This document shows, piece by piece, positions 1 through 8,645 of a stretch of 64,000 nucleotides of DNA. The first letter of the stretch is position 1; each line of letters begins with the position of its first letter. The notes below the pieces were generated by a model. That model made no database searches and was not told where the DNA came from. It was given only the letters and a program-made list of their open reading frames with translations. Made by a program: the position numbers and the translations under genes. This stretch comes from Palsa-601 sp963801185 (GTDB lineage: Bacteria; Actinomycetota; Acidimicrobiia; Acidimicrobiales; Bog-793). The stretch covers positions 1 to 64,000 of the forward strand of contig CAWDDW010000001.1 of assembly GCA_963801185.1 (NCBI GenBank), written 5' to 3'.

Positions 1-31
1 CACCTAAAGGGACTCGAACCCTGACCCGATG
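1..31 (-). other. tRNA-like T-arm motif at window edge
   Basis: Read on the minus strand, this stretch contains AGGGTTCGAGTCCCT, a typical tRNA T-arm. Just upstream of it lies a small hairpin CGATG-CAAC-CATCG (plus 29-42), which would suit a long variable arm. I could not build a proper anticodon stem-loop or find a 5' acceptor strand to pair with the visible 3' end, and no tmRNA tag sequence is visible. It may be the 3' end of an unusual or decayed tRNA whose end lies outside the window, or chance. Confidence 0.2.
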
Positions 32-137
32 GTTGCATCGTTAGGAGGCGGACTCCACGTGTGCAGGCGGTCGCCTCGTGGCATCAATCTCGCGACCCCT
101 CGCGTACGCGACTGAGCACCGATAACGCTTTGCATTA

Positions 138-764
138 GTGATGCCGCAGCCTCCGCTTCACCACCTCCTCGATACCGAGGCCGGACCTGAACAGGGCGGA
201 CATGCCCTTGCTGCCGTCGTGCGGCGTCATCGGCGCCGCCGCGCCGCCCGGCTTCGTGCCACGGCTCTCTCGGCAGTCGTCGCACTGGGTGGGACCGCCC
301 TTGGCCTGGGCTTGAGCCAGTCGTCCACAGGCCCGCCGATCAAGATCGCAGGGCCGAACGTGCCCTCCGACCACGGACCGGCGAACAGCGCCTCAGCTCC
401 GACCTTCTCCGTGGGTTCGGGTGCTCCACCGGGCCTCAAGTTCGTCCCCGGGGCAGCCTTCGGAACAGCTCCGGCCGTGGGGGGCGTCGAAAACGCAGGA
501 GAGTCGACTACGACGACGAACTACCACGCCCCGGACTACGCCACCGTGTGTTCGATGGTCGCTTGTGACTCGCCGAGCGAGATCAGCGGCGAAGTCCAAG
601 TTGTCGACCGGACCGTCGACGACGTTCATATCCAGGCTCTTCTCGTGACGTTCTCCGTCGTGCAGCGCATCGGCGTCGAACAGCCGCTGTCGTCGGGAAC
701 ATCGCACAGCGCGGCAGGCTCCCGGTTGCACTCCCCGCTTGTGAGCGTCGGGCTGAGCTCGTAG
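138..764 (+). CDS. hypothetical membrane-anchored or exported protein
   Basis: I do not recognise this 208-residue protein. Residues 1-45 include a very basic patch (RRHRRRRAARLR) followed by one hydrophobic helix of about 20 residues. The rest is low-complexity Ser/Thr/Gly/Pro-rich sequence, so a single-pass protein with an outside domain is likely. Start codons GTG (138) and ATG (141) are adjacent. Third-position GC stays high to the stop, which supports the frame. It sits two short genes upstream of an ECF sigma factor, a position often taken by membrane partners of sigma factors, but no anti-sigma (ZAS or RskA) motif is visible. Confidence 0.5.
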   Translation: MMPQPPLHHLLDTEAGPEQGGHALAAVVRRHRRRRAARLRATALSAVVALGGTALGLGLSQSSTGPPIKIAGPNVPSDHGPANSASAPTFSVGSGAPPGLKFVPGAAFGTAPAVGGVENAGESTTTTNYHAPDYATVCSMVACDSPSEISGEVQVVDRTVDDVHIQALLVTFSVVQRIGVEQPLSSGTSHSAAGSRLHSPLVSVGLSS

Positions 765-769
765 TACGC

Positions 770-1135
770 GTGACGGTTGCCGGACAGGTCCTAGGTCAGG
801 TGGCGGTCCCGAAGACGGTCGGAGTGCACGAGCCCTTCGAGGCGCTGGCGGAGGGTGTCGTGCGCCCGGCCGGGAGCCTTCCGGTTCTCGTGGCGGTCGC
901 CGAGGTCTCGAGCCGAGTCGCGAAGGTTGCGGCGCACTTCGTGACCGGAGGCTTCGACAGCTCCGCGCCGAGTGACGGCTGGGTGGTGTTGATAGGTCGA
1001 GCACCCAACAGCTCCGAGGCGTCACGCGACGGCGTCACCCTTTTGGCCACCTCGCGGAACGGCTCGGCGCTCGAAGTTGCGGCGATCCCGCAGCCAGGCC
1101 TCGTCGGTATTGCTGTCGCCGCCTGCCCCGGCTGA
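770..1135 (+). CDS. hypothetical protein
   Basis: An unrecognised 121-residue product begins with GTG five bases after the previous stop and has no clear ribosome-binding site. Its composition is valine- and alanine-rich with alternating hydrophobic residues, like a small beta-sandwich domain. The same frame stays open upstream for at least 30 codons, so this could instead be the C-terminal domain of the preceding protein after a frameshift. It overlaps the longest possible start of the sigma-factor gene. Confidence 0.45.
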   Translation: MTVAGQVLGQVAVPKTVGVHEPFEALAEGVVRPAGSLPVLVAVAEVSSRVAKVAAHFVTGGFDSSAPSDGWVVLIGRAPNSSEASRDGVTLLATSRNGSALEVAAIPQPGLVGIAVAACPG

Positions 1136-1172
1136 AAGCCCCAGCTCGGCGGCCGGCTGCCCGCGCGACGCG

Positions 1173-1724
1173 GTGACGCTCGGCAACACTGGCGTGATCG
1201 CGCTCGAGCCCGTGGGGCCAACTGGGTCCTCTGTCTCCGACTCGGAGGTGGCGGACGACTTCGCCGCCTTGTTCGAGGCGCAATACCGGCGCGTCGTGAG
1301 AGCGCTCGAACTCGGGGGCCTCGACCATGCCTCAGCGGAGGACGCCGCTCAGGAGGCCTTCGCCCGGACTCTCGGCCACTGGCGCCGGGTCCGCGAAGGC
1401 ACCAACCCACCCGGCTACGTCTTCCGAACCGCATTCCGGCTAGCTCGTCGGCAGCTCCGGCGGCTTCCCGATCTGCAGCTCGACGAGGCGCGAGCCGTCT
1501 CAGTCGACCGCATCTCGGACGTTGCGGCGCGGCTGGACATAGAGACGGCGCTCGCAGCAATGCCGCCCCGACGCCGCGCCTGTGCGGTGCTCTGCCTGGT
1601 AGTCGGCTTGACGACATCGGAGACGGCCAGGTCGCTCGGGATCGCCGAAGGCACCGTGCGAAAGCAGCTCGAAGCTGCGCGGCGGACGCTCCGATCCGAG
1701 TTGACGGACGAGCTTGAGCCCTAG
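1173..1724 (+). CDS. ECF-type RNA polymerase sigma factor
   Basis: The product matches the sigma-70 extracytoplasmic-function architecture. Region 2 reads DDFAALFEAQYRRVVRAL followed by an acidic SAEDAAQEAF helix; region 4 contains GLTTSETARSLGIAEGTVRK, a helix-turn-helix for the -35 element. Its size (about 183 residues) suits the family. The start is uncertain: GTG at 1173 or 1194 fits region 2 well, while an in-frame ATG at 1077 would overlap the upstream gene by 58 bases. The regulon is unknown. The small membrane or exported protein upstream is a candidate controller, by position only. Confidence 0.8.
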   Translation: MTLGNTGVIALEPVGPTGSSVSDSEVADDFAALFEAQYRRVVRALELGGLDHASAEDAAQEAFARTLGHWRRVREGTNPPGYVFRTAFRLARRQLRRLPDLQLDEARAVSVDRISDVAARLDIETALAAMPPRRRACAVLCLVVGLTTSETARSLGIAEGTVRKQLEAARRTLRSELTDELEP

Positions 1725-1726
1725 GA

Positions 1727-1754
1727 CCTGCCGGCCGGCACTCTGACCGGCAGG
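1727..1754 (+). terminator. hairpin after the sigma-factor gene
   Basis: Directly after the stop codon, CCTGCCGG and CCGGCAGG form an eight-base-pair stem around a 12-base loop. There is no T-run, so this is a weak terminator or a transcript-end hairpin. Confidence 0.4.
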
Positions 1755-1809
1755 TAAGCCGCACTTCTGGAATTCGGTCAAATAATCCCGAAATTGCCTG
1801 CTCAGGGCC

Positions 1810-1838
1810 TTTCGGCAGGCACGCCTGACTGCTATACT
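1810..1838 (+). promoter_or_regulatory. candidate promoter of the rimP-nusA-infB operon
   Basis: A TATACT -10 hexamer (1833-1838) lies 17 bases after a weak -35, TTTCGG (1810-1815). Transcription would start near 1845, giving a leader of about 100 bases before rimP that contains the hairpin at 1874-1897. Confidence 0.45.
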
Positions 1839-1873
1839 TTCATGCGCCGTTCGAGTAGGAGCAGCAGGGAGTG

Positions 1874-1897
1874 ACGTGGGCGGTTGCCCACGTTTTT
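1874..1897 (+). terminator. intrinsic terminator or attenuator in the rimP leader
   Basis: ACGTGGGC and GCCCACGT form a perfect eight-base-pair stem closed by GGTT and followed by a run of Ts: a textbook rho-independent terminator. It lies downstream of the promoter and 48 bases before rimP, inside the operon leader. That position suggests attenuation of the nusA operon, where NusA, itself a termination factor, could feed back. The regulatory role is inferred. Confidence 0.65.
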
Positions 1898-1945
1898 CAA
1901 TTGTGCCGGGCTATATGCCGGCCGTGAGCACGGGAGGAGGCATAG

Positions 1946-2521
1946 ATGAGCACGATGGAGAAGGTCGAGCGTGTCGTCGCGCCCGTGGTGCGGTCGTCTG
2001 GCCTCGAGCTGGTTGACGTCGAGGTGCAGTCCGGGACGGTCCGGATCACCGTCGACCGGCCGGGTGGCGTTGACCTCGATGCCATCGGCTCTGCGACCTC
2101 GGCAATCTCTCGTGCACTCGACGACGCCGACGCCGTGCCCGGCGGCCGGTACGAGCTTCAGGTGTCGAGCCCGGGACTCGAGCGCCGCTTGCGCCGGCCC
2201 GAGCACTTCCAGGCTCAGATCGGCGCCATGGTGTCGATCAGGACCAAGCCCGGCACTGAGGGCGACCGCCGGATCGAGGGTTTGATCGCCGCAGCCGACG
2301 AGAAGGCGGTCCGGATAGACGGCGACAGCCTCCCAGGCGGACACAGGACCCTTTCATACGGCGAGGTAGAGCGAGCGCACACCATCTTCGATTGGCGGGC
2401 TGCGCTGGCCGGGACGAGCGTCCCGAGCGCCAAGCGTGAGCACAGGGCCGCGCGCCGGCACCCCGACCACAGCGAGACGCACGAGCGAGACGACGACCGA
2501 CACGAGACGGAGACAAGATGA
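1946..2521 (+). CDS. rimP: ribosome maturation factor RimP
   Basis: RimP helps assemble the 30S subunit. The 191-residue product shows the family N-terminal domain (VVRSSGLELVDVEVQ, then VDLDAIGSATSAISRALD) and the signature YELQVSSPGLERRLRRPEHF near residue 75. The C-terminal 35 residues are a charged tail rich in Arg, His and Glu that is not part of the usual fold. It heads the nusA-infB operon and its stop overlaps the nusA start (ATGA), implying translational coupling. The start is supported by an upstream GGGAGGAGG-like Shine-Dalgarno sequence. Confidence 0.93.
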   Translation: MSTMEKVERVVAPVVRSSGLELVDVEVQSGTVRITVDRPGGVDLDAIGSATSAISRALDDADAVPGGRYELQVSSPGLERRLRRPEHFQAQIGAMVSIRTKPGTEGDRRIEGLIAAADEKAVRIDGDSLPGGHRTLSYGEVERAHTIFDWRAALAGTSVPSAKREHRAARRHPDHSETHERDDDRHETETR

Positions 2522-3837
2522 GCGGCCCAGCCAACTTCGAGATGCTCGAGGCGATGCAGCAAATGGCGCGAGACCGAGGGATCTCGGTCGACACCTTGTT
2601 CGACGCTCTCGCGAACGCCCTCGTGGCGGCGTACAAGCGCCTGCCCAACGCCGCCGAGGAGGCGGTGGTAACGATCGACCCCGACGGCGGTGAGTTCCGG
2701 GTCTTCGGCCAGGAGCTGGACGAAGAGGGGAACGTCGTCCGCGAGTGGGACGACACGCCGAAGGACTTCGGCCGCATCGCCGCGCAGGCTGCCAAGCAGG
2801 TGCTGACCCAGCGGGTTCGGGAGGCCGAGCGCGACCGGAAGTACGAGGAGTACGCCGGCCGGGAAGGCGACATCGTCACCGGGATCATCCAGCAGACCGA
2901 CAGCCGGTTCACGCTTCTCGACCTAGGCAAGGTGGAGGCGTTGCTCCCGCAAGCCGAGCAGGTGCCGTACGAGCGCTACGACCACGGAGCGCGTCTCAAG
3001 GCCTACATCGTCGAGGTGCGCAAGACCTCGAAGGGCCCGCAGATCGTCGTCTCCCGAAGCCACCCGGGGCTCATCAAGCGGCTCTTCGAGCTCGAGGTGC
3101 CCGAGATCTCGAACGGCATCGTCGAGATCAAGGCATGTGCGCGCGAGCCCGGCCACCGCACGAAGATCGCCGTGTGGTCGAACGACCAGAACGTCGACCC
3201 GGTCGGCGCGTGCGTCGGCGCACGCGGTGCCAGGGTGAGGATGGTGACGACCGAGCTCCGGGGGGAGAAGGTCGACATCGTGCCGTACTCCGACGATCCG
3301 GCCGAGTTCGTCGCGCGGGCTCTGCAGCCGGCGAAGGTGAAAGAGGTCCTCCTCGACGAGGACAAGGGTCGCGCGACCGTCATCGTGCACGACTACCAAC
3401 TGTCGCTCGCCATCGGGAAGGAAGGTCAGAACGCCCGGCTGGCCGCCCGCCTCACAGGGTGGCACATCGACATCCGGTCGGAGTCCGAGGTCGCTGCGGA
3501 GGAAGAGGGCGACTGGGCCGAGGGTGAGTGGATCGAGGACGAGGCCGGCGAGATGGTCTGGAAGCCTGCCGAGGGCGGGGAGACGCTCTCTGCTGAGCAG
3601 TGGGCCGCCGGCGACGCCCAAGCCGACCCCGACGACATTGCCCCCGGGGAGATGGCCGAGGAGAACCTCGCCGAGGCGAGCGCTGCCATCGACGAGGAGG
3701 ACCGCGAGCTCAGCCAGGCCGCCGACGAGATCGAAGCGTCCGCCGAGGACGACGTTTTCGACGTCGAGACGCCGCCCAGCGTGGCAGGCAGCTTCGAGCC
3801 GGGAGAGGGCGAGCCGGGACCGGGCAGCCCTGCCTGA
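2518..3837 (+). CDS. nusA: transcription termination/antitermination protein NusA
   Basis: NusA binds RNA polymerase and nascent RNA to modulate pausing, termination and antitermination. The 439-residue protein has the N-terminal polymerase-binding domain (about 1-110), an S1 domain beginning at GREGDIVTGIIQQ (about 115-190) and two KH domains, the second carrying GKEGQNARLA near residue 300. After about residue 330 comes a strongly acidic tail of about 100 residues. It has no C-terminal AR repeats, as usual in actinobacteria. It overlaps rimP by four bases. Confidence 0.95.
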   Translation: MSGPANFEMLEAMQQMARDRGISVDTLFDALANALVAAYKRLPNAAEEAVVTIDPDGGEFRVFGQELDEEGNVVREWDDTPKDFGRIAAQAAKQVLTQRVREAERDRKYEEYAGREGDIVTGIIQQTDSRFTLLDLGKVEALLPQAEQVPYERYDHGARLKAYIVEVRKTSKGPQIVVSRSHPGLIKRLFELEVPEISNGIVEIKACAREPGHRTKIAVWSNDQNVDPVGACVGARGARVRMVTTELRGEKVDIVPYSDDPAEFVARALQPAKVKEVLLDEDKGRATVIVHDYQLSLAIGKEGQNARLAARLTGWHIDIRSESEVAAEEEGDWAEGEWIEDEAGEMVWKPAEGGETLSAEQWAAGDAQADPDDIAPGEMAEENLAEASAAIDEEDRELSQAADEIEASAEDDVFDVETPPSVAGSFEPGEGEPGPGSPA

Positions 3838-4135
3838 CCCCTCGCCCGGCCCCTCTCCCCGAGGGCCGCGGCGGACATGTGTGGGTTGCCGTTCCGTGCG
3901 AGGTGTGGAGGCTCTTCGCCGCGTCGTGGCAGGGCCTGACGGTGACCTCACCTTCTCGCTCCGCCTGCCCGGGAGAGGAGCATGGCTGTGTGCCGCCACG
4001 GCTCTTGAGTGCGCTTCGGCGGCCTCGCGTCACAACCGTTGGTCGGTGGCCCTGCGCCGAACCGTCAGCCCGGAGCAGGCCGAGCGGCTCCTCGACGCGG
4101 TCAGAAGTGCCGAGCAGGAGCCTCTGAGCCGGTAA
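3830..4135 (+). CDS. ylxR: YlxR family (DUF448) RNA-binding protein
   Basis: The reading frame contains RRTCVGCRSV and, about 25 residues later, PGRGAWLC, the two hallmarks of the YlxR family that sits between nusA and infB in many bacteria. It is a small nucleic-acid-binding protein of unclear role. No ATG, GTG or TTG precedes CVGCR in this frame for well over 100 bases. The start given here is a CTG overlapping the nusA stop and is only a guess; a non-standard start or a local indel is possible. Confidence 0.75.
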   Translation: MPDPSPGPSPRGPRRTCVGCRSVRGVEALRRVVAGPDGDLTFSLRLPGRGAWLCAATALECASAASRHNRWSVALRRTVSPEQAERLLDAVRSAEQEPLSR

Positions 4136-4274
4136 AACGTACTTAGCGCATCGTCGCCGCAAGTTCGTGGCCTGTCCACGGGCCTGCTGGCGATGTGCGA
4201 GGATAGTAGTTCGCGCCGTCGCACCTGGTGCCTGCAGCGCGCGCCCTCAATTCGGAGAGGACCGAAGCCCAAAG

Positions 4275-7200
4275 TTGCCCAAGAAGATCCGCGTCTACGA
4301 GCTTGCCCGTGAGCTGGGGCTCACGAACAAGGAAGCGCTCGACCTGTGCATCGAGCTCGGGATCGGCGTCAAGAGCCATTCGTCGTCGATCGAGGACGCA
4401 CAAGCCGACCGCGTCCGGCGAAAGGCCGAGCGCGAGGGTCTGAAGCGAGACCGGCAACCGGAGGAGCCTGCCGCAGCACCTGCGAAGGCCGCCACGAAGC
4501 CGGCCCGCGCCACCGCTGCGGCTGCCGCGGCCGCGGCACCGAGCCCCACGACCGAAGAAACGGTCGTAGGTCCCGCTGCCAGCGCCGCGCCTCGCGCTAG
4601 CGGGGCGGCGGAGCCTGCCGCGGAAGAGGCGTCCGTTTCTCCGGGCGCCGAAGCCGCAGCACCGGCGGCCGCAGCCGCCGCGGCTGTGCCGCCCGCAGCG
4701 GTGCACGCGGAAGAGATCGCGGCGGCTGCGCAGGCAGAAGATGGAGCTGAATCACCGATCGGCACGCACGAGGCCGCGCCCGGCCACCGGCTGTTCGTCA
4801 GCCGTCCCGCGAGCGAATTGTCAGAGGCGCGCCCGGCGCCGCGGCCCGCCGCGCCTGCTCGGCCGGCGCCACGAGCAGCCACAGCGCCGCCGGGTGCTCC
4901 CCAGCGGCCGGCCGCCCCGCCGCGGCCGAGGCCGGCAGCTCAGGAGAACGCGCCCGCTGCCGCTGCGTCTGCCACTCAGGCCCCGCCTGGCGCTCCACCC
5001 GAACCTGCTCAGCAATCGGAGGACGCGGGCGCCCGCCCGATCTCGCCCTCCGGCAAGCCGATCCCGCCACCTCCGCGCCCGCTGTCACCTTCGGGCCGCC
5101 CGATCCCGCCGCCGCCCGGACTGCGCCGTACCAGCGCCCCGGGAGCGCCTGGGGCGAACACCGGCCGTCCGAGCGGTCCCGGGCAGCGGAGCGGTCCCGG
5201 TGGGCCCGGCGGTGGAGCCGGCCGGCCGAGCACTGGTCCGCGCCCTGGCTTTGGTGGTGCCCGGGGCGGCCCAGGCGTAGTAGGCCGCCCAGGCGGCACC
5301 GGAGGAGGCTTCGGTGCCGGCCGTGGTGGACCAGGCGGCGGTACCGGCGGGGGATTCGGAGCCGGTCGCGGCGGACCCGGCGGCAGCGCAGGCGGAGGAT
5401 TTGGAGGCCCGAGAGGCGGACCCGGTGGCGGTCCTCCGGGTGCCGGTGGCGCGGGCGTCCGCGGCGGCGGTCCCGGTGGCCGGGGCAGGCCGCAGCAGCG
5501 GCGGCCCCGCAGGCGCCGCCGTAACATGGAGGAACTGGAGCCGATCCAAGTCACCGCATATGTGGCATCGAACGCTCCCGTGCCCGAGAACGAGGTCATC
5601 GTCGAGCGCGGGTCGACCCCTCAGCAACTCGGCCCGAAACTGAACCGCTCTGCAGGTGACGTCGTTCGCTTCCTGCTGCTGCAGGGCGAGATGGTGACCG
5701 CCACCCAGGCGCTCACCGACGACATGATCGAGCTCTTCGCAGCCGAGATCGGCGCCCGCGTGCGCATGGTCGACCCCGGCGAGGAACAAGAGGCCGCACT
5801 TCACCTCCGGCTCTTCGGCGACGAGGACTCCGAGGAGGAAGAGGACGAGAGCATGCTCCGTCCCCGGCCGCCGGTCATCACGGTCATGGGCCACGTCGAC
5901 CACGGGAAGACCTTGCTTCTCGACCGGATCCGCTCGGCGAACGTCGTGTCGGGGGAGGCCGGCGGCATCACCCAGCACATCGGCGCCTACCAGACCGAGT
6001 GGGAAGGTCACCTGCTGACCTTCATCGACACACCCGGCCACGAAGCCTTCACCGCCATGCGCGCACGGGGCGCGAGCATCACCGACATCGTGGTCCTCGT
6101 GGTCGCGGCGGACGACGGCGTGATGCCTCAGACGATCGAGGCCATCAACCACACGAAGGCGGCCGAGGCTCCCATCGTGGTCGCGATCAACAAGGTCGAC
6201 CGCGAGGACGCCGACCCGAACCGCGTCATGCAGCAGCTCTCCGACCAGGGCCTCGTGCCCGAGGAGTGGGGCGGCGACACGATCACGGTCCAGATCTCCG
6301 CGCTCCAGAACCTCGGGATCGAGGATCTGCTCGAACAGATCGTCGTGCTCGCCGAGGTCCTCGAGCTGCGGGCCAACCCAGAGGGCGAAGCCCGCGGAGT
6401 CGTCCTCGAGGCGAACCTCGACGTCGGCCGTGGCCCGGTTGCGACCGTCATCGTCGAGTCCGGCACCCTTCGCGTCGGCGACCCGATCGTCGCCGGTCCG
6501 GCATGGGGTCGCGTCAAGGCGCTCATCAACGACCACGGTGATCAGATCAAAGAGGCGCCCCCTTCGAGCCCGGTCCAGGTGCTCGGCCTCTCCGAGCCGC
6601 CCATAGCCGGTGACGACCTGAGGGTCACGAACGACCTCTCGATCGCGAGAACCGTCGGCGAAGCCCGCGAGCAGCGTCTGCGCTTCGCGGCGTTCGCGCA
6701 GTCGGCCGCCGCCGCCTCGGGCGCGCCCGGCGCACGGCTGGAGGACTTGTTCGAGCAGATCAGCCGCGGGGAGACGGCGACGCTAAACGTCGTGCTGAAA
6801 GCAGACGTGCAGGGGTCTCTCGAGGCAGTCACCGAAAGCCTGCGAAAGCTCGAGCGAGACGAGGTGAAGATCGCGTTCGTCCACCGCGCCGTAGGCGGCA
6901 TCTCCGAGAGCGACGTCGATCTGGCAGCGGCGTCGGGCGCGACGATCATCGGCTTCAACGTCCGCCCGGATCGGCGCGGCAGGGAGCTCGCAGAGCAACG
7001 TGGCGTTGAGATCCGGACCTACGAGATCATCTACAAGCTGATAGAGGACCTCCAGGCCGCCATGGTGGGAATGCTGGCGCCGGAGTTCGAGGAGATCGTC
7101 ACGGGCGATGCCGAGGTCCGGAACATCTTCCGGGTACCGCGTGTCGGTGCGATCGCCGGTTGCTACGTCACGAACGGTGTCATCACCCGGGGATCGAAGG

Positions 7201-7385
7201 TCCGCTTCCTTCGCGAGGGCGCCATCATCTGGAAGGGTGCGATCTCGTCGCTCAAGCGCTTCAAGGACGATGCACGCGAGGTGCAGGCCGGTTACGAGTG
7301 CGGTATCGGGCTCACCGACTTCCAGGACCTGAAGGTGGGCGACGTCATCGAGACCTACGAGGAACGCGAGATCCCGAGGACCTGA
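4275..7385 (+). CDS. infB: translation initiation factor IF-2
   Basis: IF-2 is the GTPase that positions initiator tRNA on the ribosome. I place the start at TTG 4275, which gives the classic MPKKIRVYELARELG N-terminus behind a GGAGAGG sequence; the frame is also open upstream to 4167. Residues about 60-415 are a long Ala/Pro then Gly/Arg-rich linker. The GTPase follows: GHVDHGKT (about 538), DTPGHEAF (about 584) and NKVD (about 638). The C-terminal domains end at 1036 residues. Its stop overlaps the rbfA start. Confidence 0.95.
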   Translation: MPKKIRVYELARELGLTNKEALDLCIELGIGVKSHSSSIEDAQADRVRRKAEREGLKRDRQPEEPAAAPAKAATKPARATAAAAAAAAPSPTTEETVVGPAASAAPRASGAAEPAAEEASVSPGAEAAAPAAAAAAAVPPAAVHAEEIAAAAQAEDGAESPIGTHEAAPGHRLFVSRPASELSEARPAPRPAAPARPAPRAATAPPGAPQRPAAPPRPRPAAQENAPAAAASATQAPPGAPPEPAQQSEDAGARPISPSGKPIPPPPRPLSPSGRPIPPPPGLRRTSAPGAPGANTGRPSGPGQRSGPGGPGGGAGRPSTGPRPGFGGARGGPGVVGRPGGTGGGFGAGRGGPGGGTGGGFGAGRGGPGGSAGGGFGGPRGGPGGGPPGAGGAGVRGGGPGGRGRPQQRRPRRRRRNMEELEPIQVTAYVASNAPVPENEVIVERGSTPQQLGPKLNRSAGDVVRFLLLQGEMVTATQALTDDMIELFAAEIGARVRMVDPGEEQEAALHLRLFGDEDSEEEEDESMLRPRPPVITVMGHVDHGKTLLLDRIRSANVVSGEAGGITQHIGAYQTEWEGHLLTFIDTPGHEAFTAMRARGASITDIVVLVVAADDGVMPQTIEAINHTKAAEAPIVVAINKVDREDADPNRVMQQLSDQGLVPEEWGGDTITVQISALQNLGIEDLLEQIVVLAEVLELRANPEGEARGVVLEANLDVGRGPVATVIVESGTLRVGDPIVAGPAWGRVKALINDHGDQIKEAPPSSPVQVLGLSEPPIAGDDLRVTNDLSIARTVGEAREQRLRFAAFAQSAAAASGAPGARLEDLFEQISRGETATLNVVLKADVQGSLEAVTESLRKLERDEVKIAFVHRAVGGISESDVDLAAASGATIIGFNVRPDRRGRELAEQRGVEIRTYEIIYKLIEDLQAAMVGMLAPEFEEIVTGDAEVRNIFRVPRVGAIAGCYVTNGVITRGSKVRFLREGAIIWKGAISSLKRFKDDAREVQAGYECGIGLTDFQDLKVGDVIETYEEREIPRT
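5295..5426 (+). repeat. imperfect tandem repeat in the infB linker
   Basis: Units of 42-48 bases encode GTGGGFGAGRGGPGG-like peptides about three times in a row. It lies in the disordered Gly-rich linker of IF-2, where repeat number usually varies between strains. Confidence 0.7.
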
Positions 7386-7774
7386 TGGCCGGCCGATACG
7401 ACCGGCGCTCGGGTCGCGGCGGCGACCGCCCGATCCATCCCTATCCGAGAACCGCTCGGGTGAACGCCCTTCTCGTCGAGATCCTGGCGACGGCGCTCGA
7501 GCGCATGAGCGACCGAGACGAGCGCCTCTCGATGCTCACGGTGACGGCGGTTGACGCCGACACGGACCTCCGCCGGGCGAAGGTCATGTTCGCGTCGCTC
7601 AGCGAGACGGCGCTCCAGGCGCTCGAGGAGCACCGGGTCGCGCTGCAGGCGGAGATCGCGCGTGGGGGGAGGATGAAGAGGACGCCGACTTTGAGTTTCT
7701 CTGCGGATCCGGCAGTCGCGGCAGGTGAGCGCGTTGAAGAGGCCCTCCGACGGATTCGTCGCGATGACACTTGA
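7385..7774 (+). CDS. rbfA: ribosome-binding factor A
   Basis: RbfA is a KH-fold factor for 30S maturation. The 129-residue product contains RTARVNALLVEILATALER near the start and the mid-protein pattern DTDLRRAKVMFASLSE typical of the family, with the expected length. The ATG overlaps the infB TGA by one base (TGATG), so it is probably translated by ribosomes finishing infB. The C-terminus overlaps the likely truB start. Confidence 0.92.
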   Translation: MAGRYDRRSGRGGDRPIHPYPRTARVNALLVEILATALERMSDRDERLSMLTVTAVDADTDLRRAKVMFASLSETALQALEEHRVALQAEIARGGRMKRTPTLSFSADPAVAAGERVEEALRRIRRDDT

Positions 7775-8639
7775 CGGGTACATGCTCATCGACAAGCCGG
7801 CGGGCTGGACCTCGCACGACGTGGTCGCTCGTTGCCGGAGGCTGGTAGGCATCCGGCGCATCGGGCACGCCGGCACCCTCGATCCCGACGCGACCGGAGT
7901 GCTCGTGCTCGGTGTCGGCCGGGCAACCCGCTTGCTCAGGTACGTGACGCTTCTCGGCAAGTCCTACGTCGGGGAGGTGGCGCTCGGTGTGGCGACGTCG
8001 ACGCTCGACGCAGCCGGCGAGGTCACTTCGCGGGTCGACATGACCGGCGTCGATCTCGAAGCGGTCCGGCAGGCGGCGCTGTCGCTCACGGGCCGGATCG
8101 AGCAGATACCGCCAATGGTCTCGGCGGTGCAGATAAAGGGCCGCCGGTTGCACGACCTCGCGCGGGAGGGAGTGGAGATCGAGCGAGCGCCGCGGCCTGT
8201 CGAGGTGAAGAGCTTCGAGGTCTTCGAGACTGGCGAGGAGGGCGTGTTCCGGGTGCTGGTGGACTGCTCGTCGGGCACGTACGTCCGCGTGCTGGCGGCC
8301 GATCTCGGAGTGCGCCTCGGCGGGGTCGCCCACCTGCGATCGCTCCGCCGCGTCGCGGTCGGCTCCTTCCGGGACACCGAGACGATCCCCTTGGAGTCGG
8401 TGACCCCCGAGTCCGTCCTCCCGGCGGCGGGACTGGTGCGCGACCTGCCCTCCGCGACGCTCTCGCCCGAGGCGTTGGAGGCCATCTCTCACGGGAAGCT
8501 GCTCGACCGGGCGACGGTCGGCGTGGCGGGCGACGGCCCGTGGGCCCTCCTCGACGGCGACGGAGCGCTCGTGGCCGTCGGCGAGACGAAGGGACATGAC
8601 CGCGTGCATCCGGCGGTCGTGCTCGCGGCGGCCGGTTAG
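7764..8639 (+). CDS. truB: tRNA pseudouridine(55) synthase TruB
   Basis: TruB makes pseudouridine 55 in the T-loop of tRNAs. The N-terminus MLIDKPAGWTSHDVV and GHAGTLDPDATGVL, with catalytic Asp40, are diagnostic. The C-terminal part (residues about 235-291) is a small PUA-like or TruB C-terminal domain. ATG 7764 gives the normal N-terminus and overlaps rbfA by 11 bases; an alternative GTG at 7725 would add 13 residues. Confidence 0.94.
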   Translation: MTLDGYMLIDKPAGWTSHDVVARCRRLVGIRRIGHAGTLDPDATGVLVLGVGRATRLLRYVTLLGKSYVGEVALGVATSTLDAAGEVTSRVDMTGVDLEAVRQAALSLTGRIEQIPPMVSAVQIKGRRLHDLAREGVEIERAPRPVEVKSFEVFETGEEGVFRVLVDCSSGTYVRVLAADLGVRLGGVAHLRSLRRVAVGSFRDTETIPLESVTPESVLPAAGLVRDLPSATLSPEALEAISHGKLLDRATVGVAGDGPWALLDGDGALVAVGETKGHDRVHPAVVLAAAG

Positions 8640-8645
8640 CCTCAG

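Noticed and set aside
1..400. tmRNA on the minus strand
   Set aside because: No tag-peptide reading frame ending in Ala-Leu-Ala-Ala or similar is visible, and the acceptor ends do not pair.
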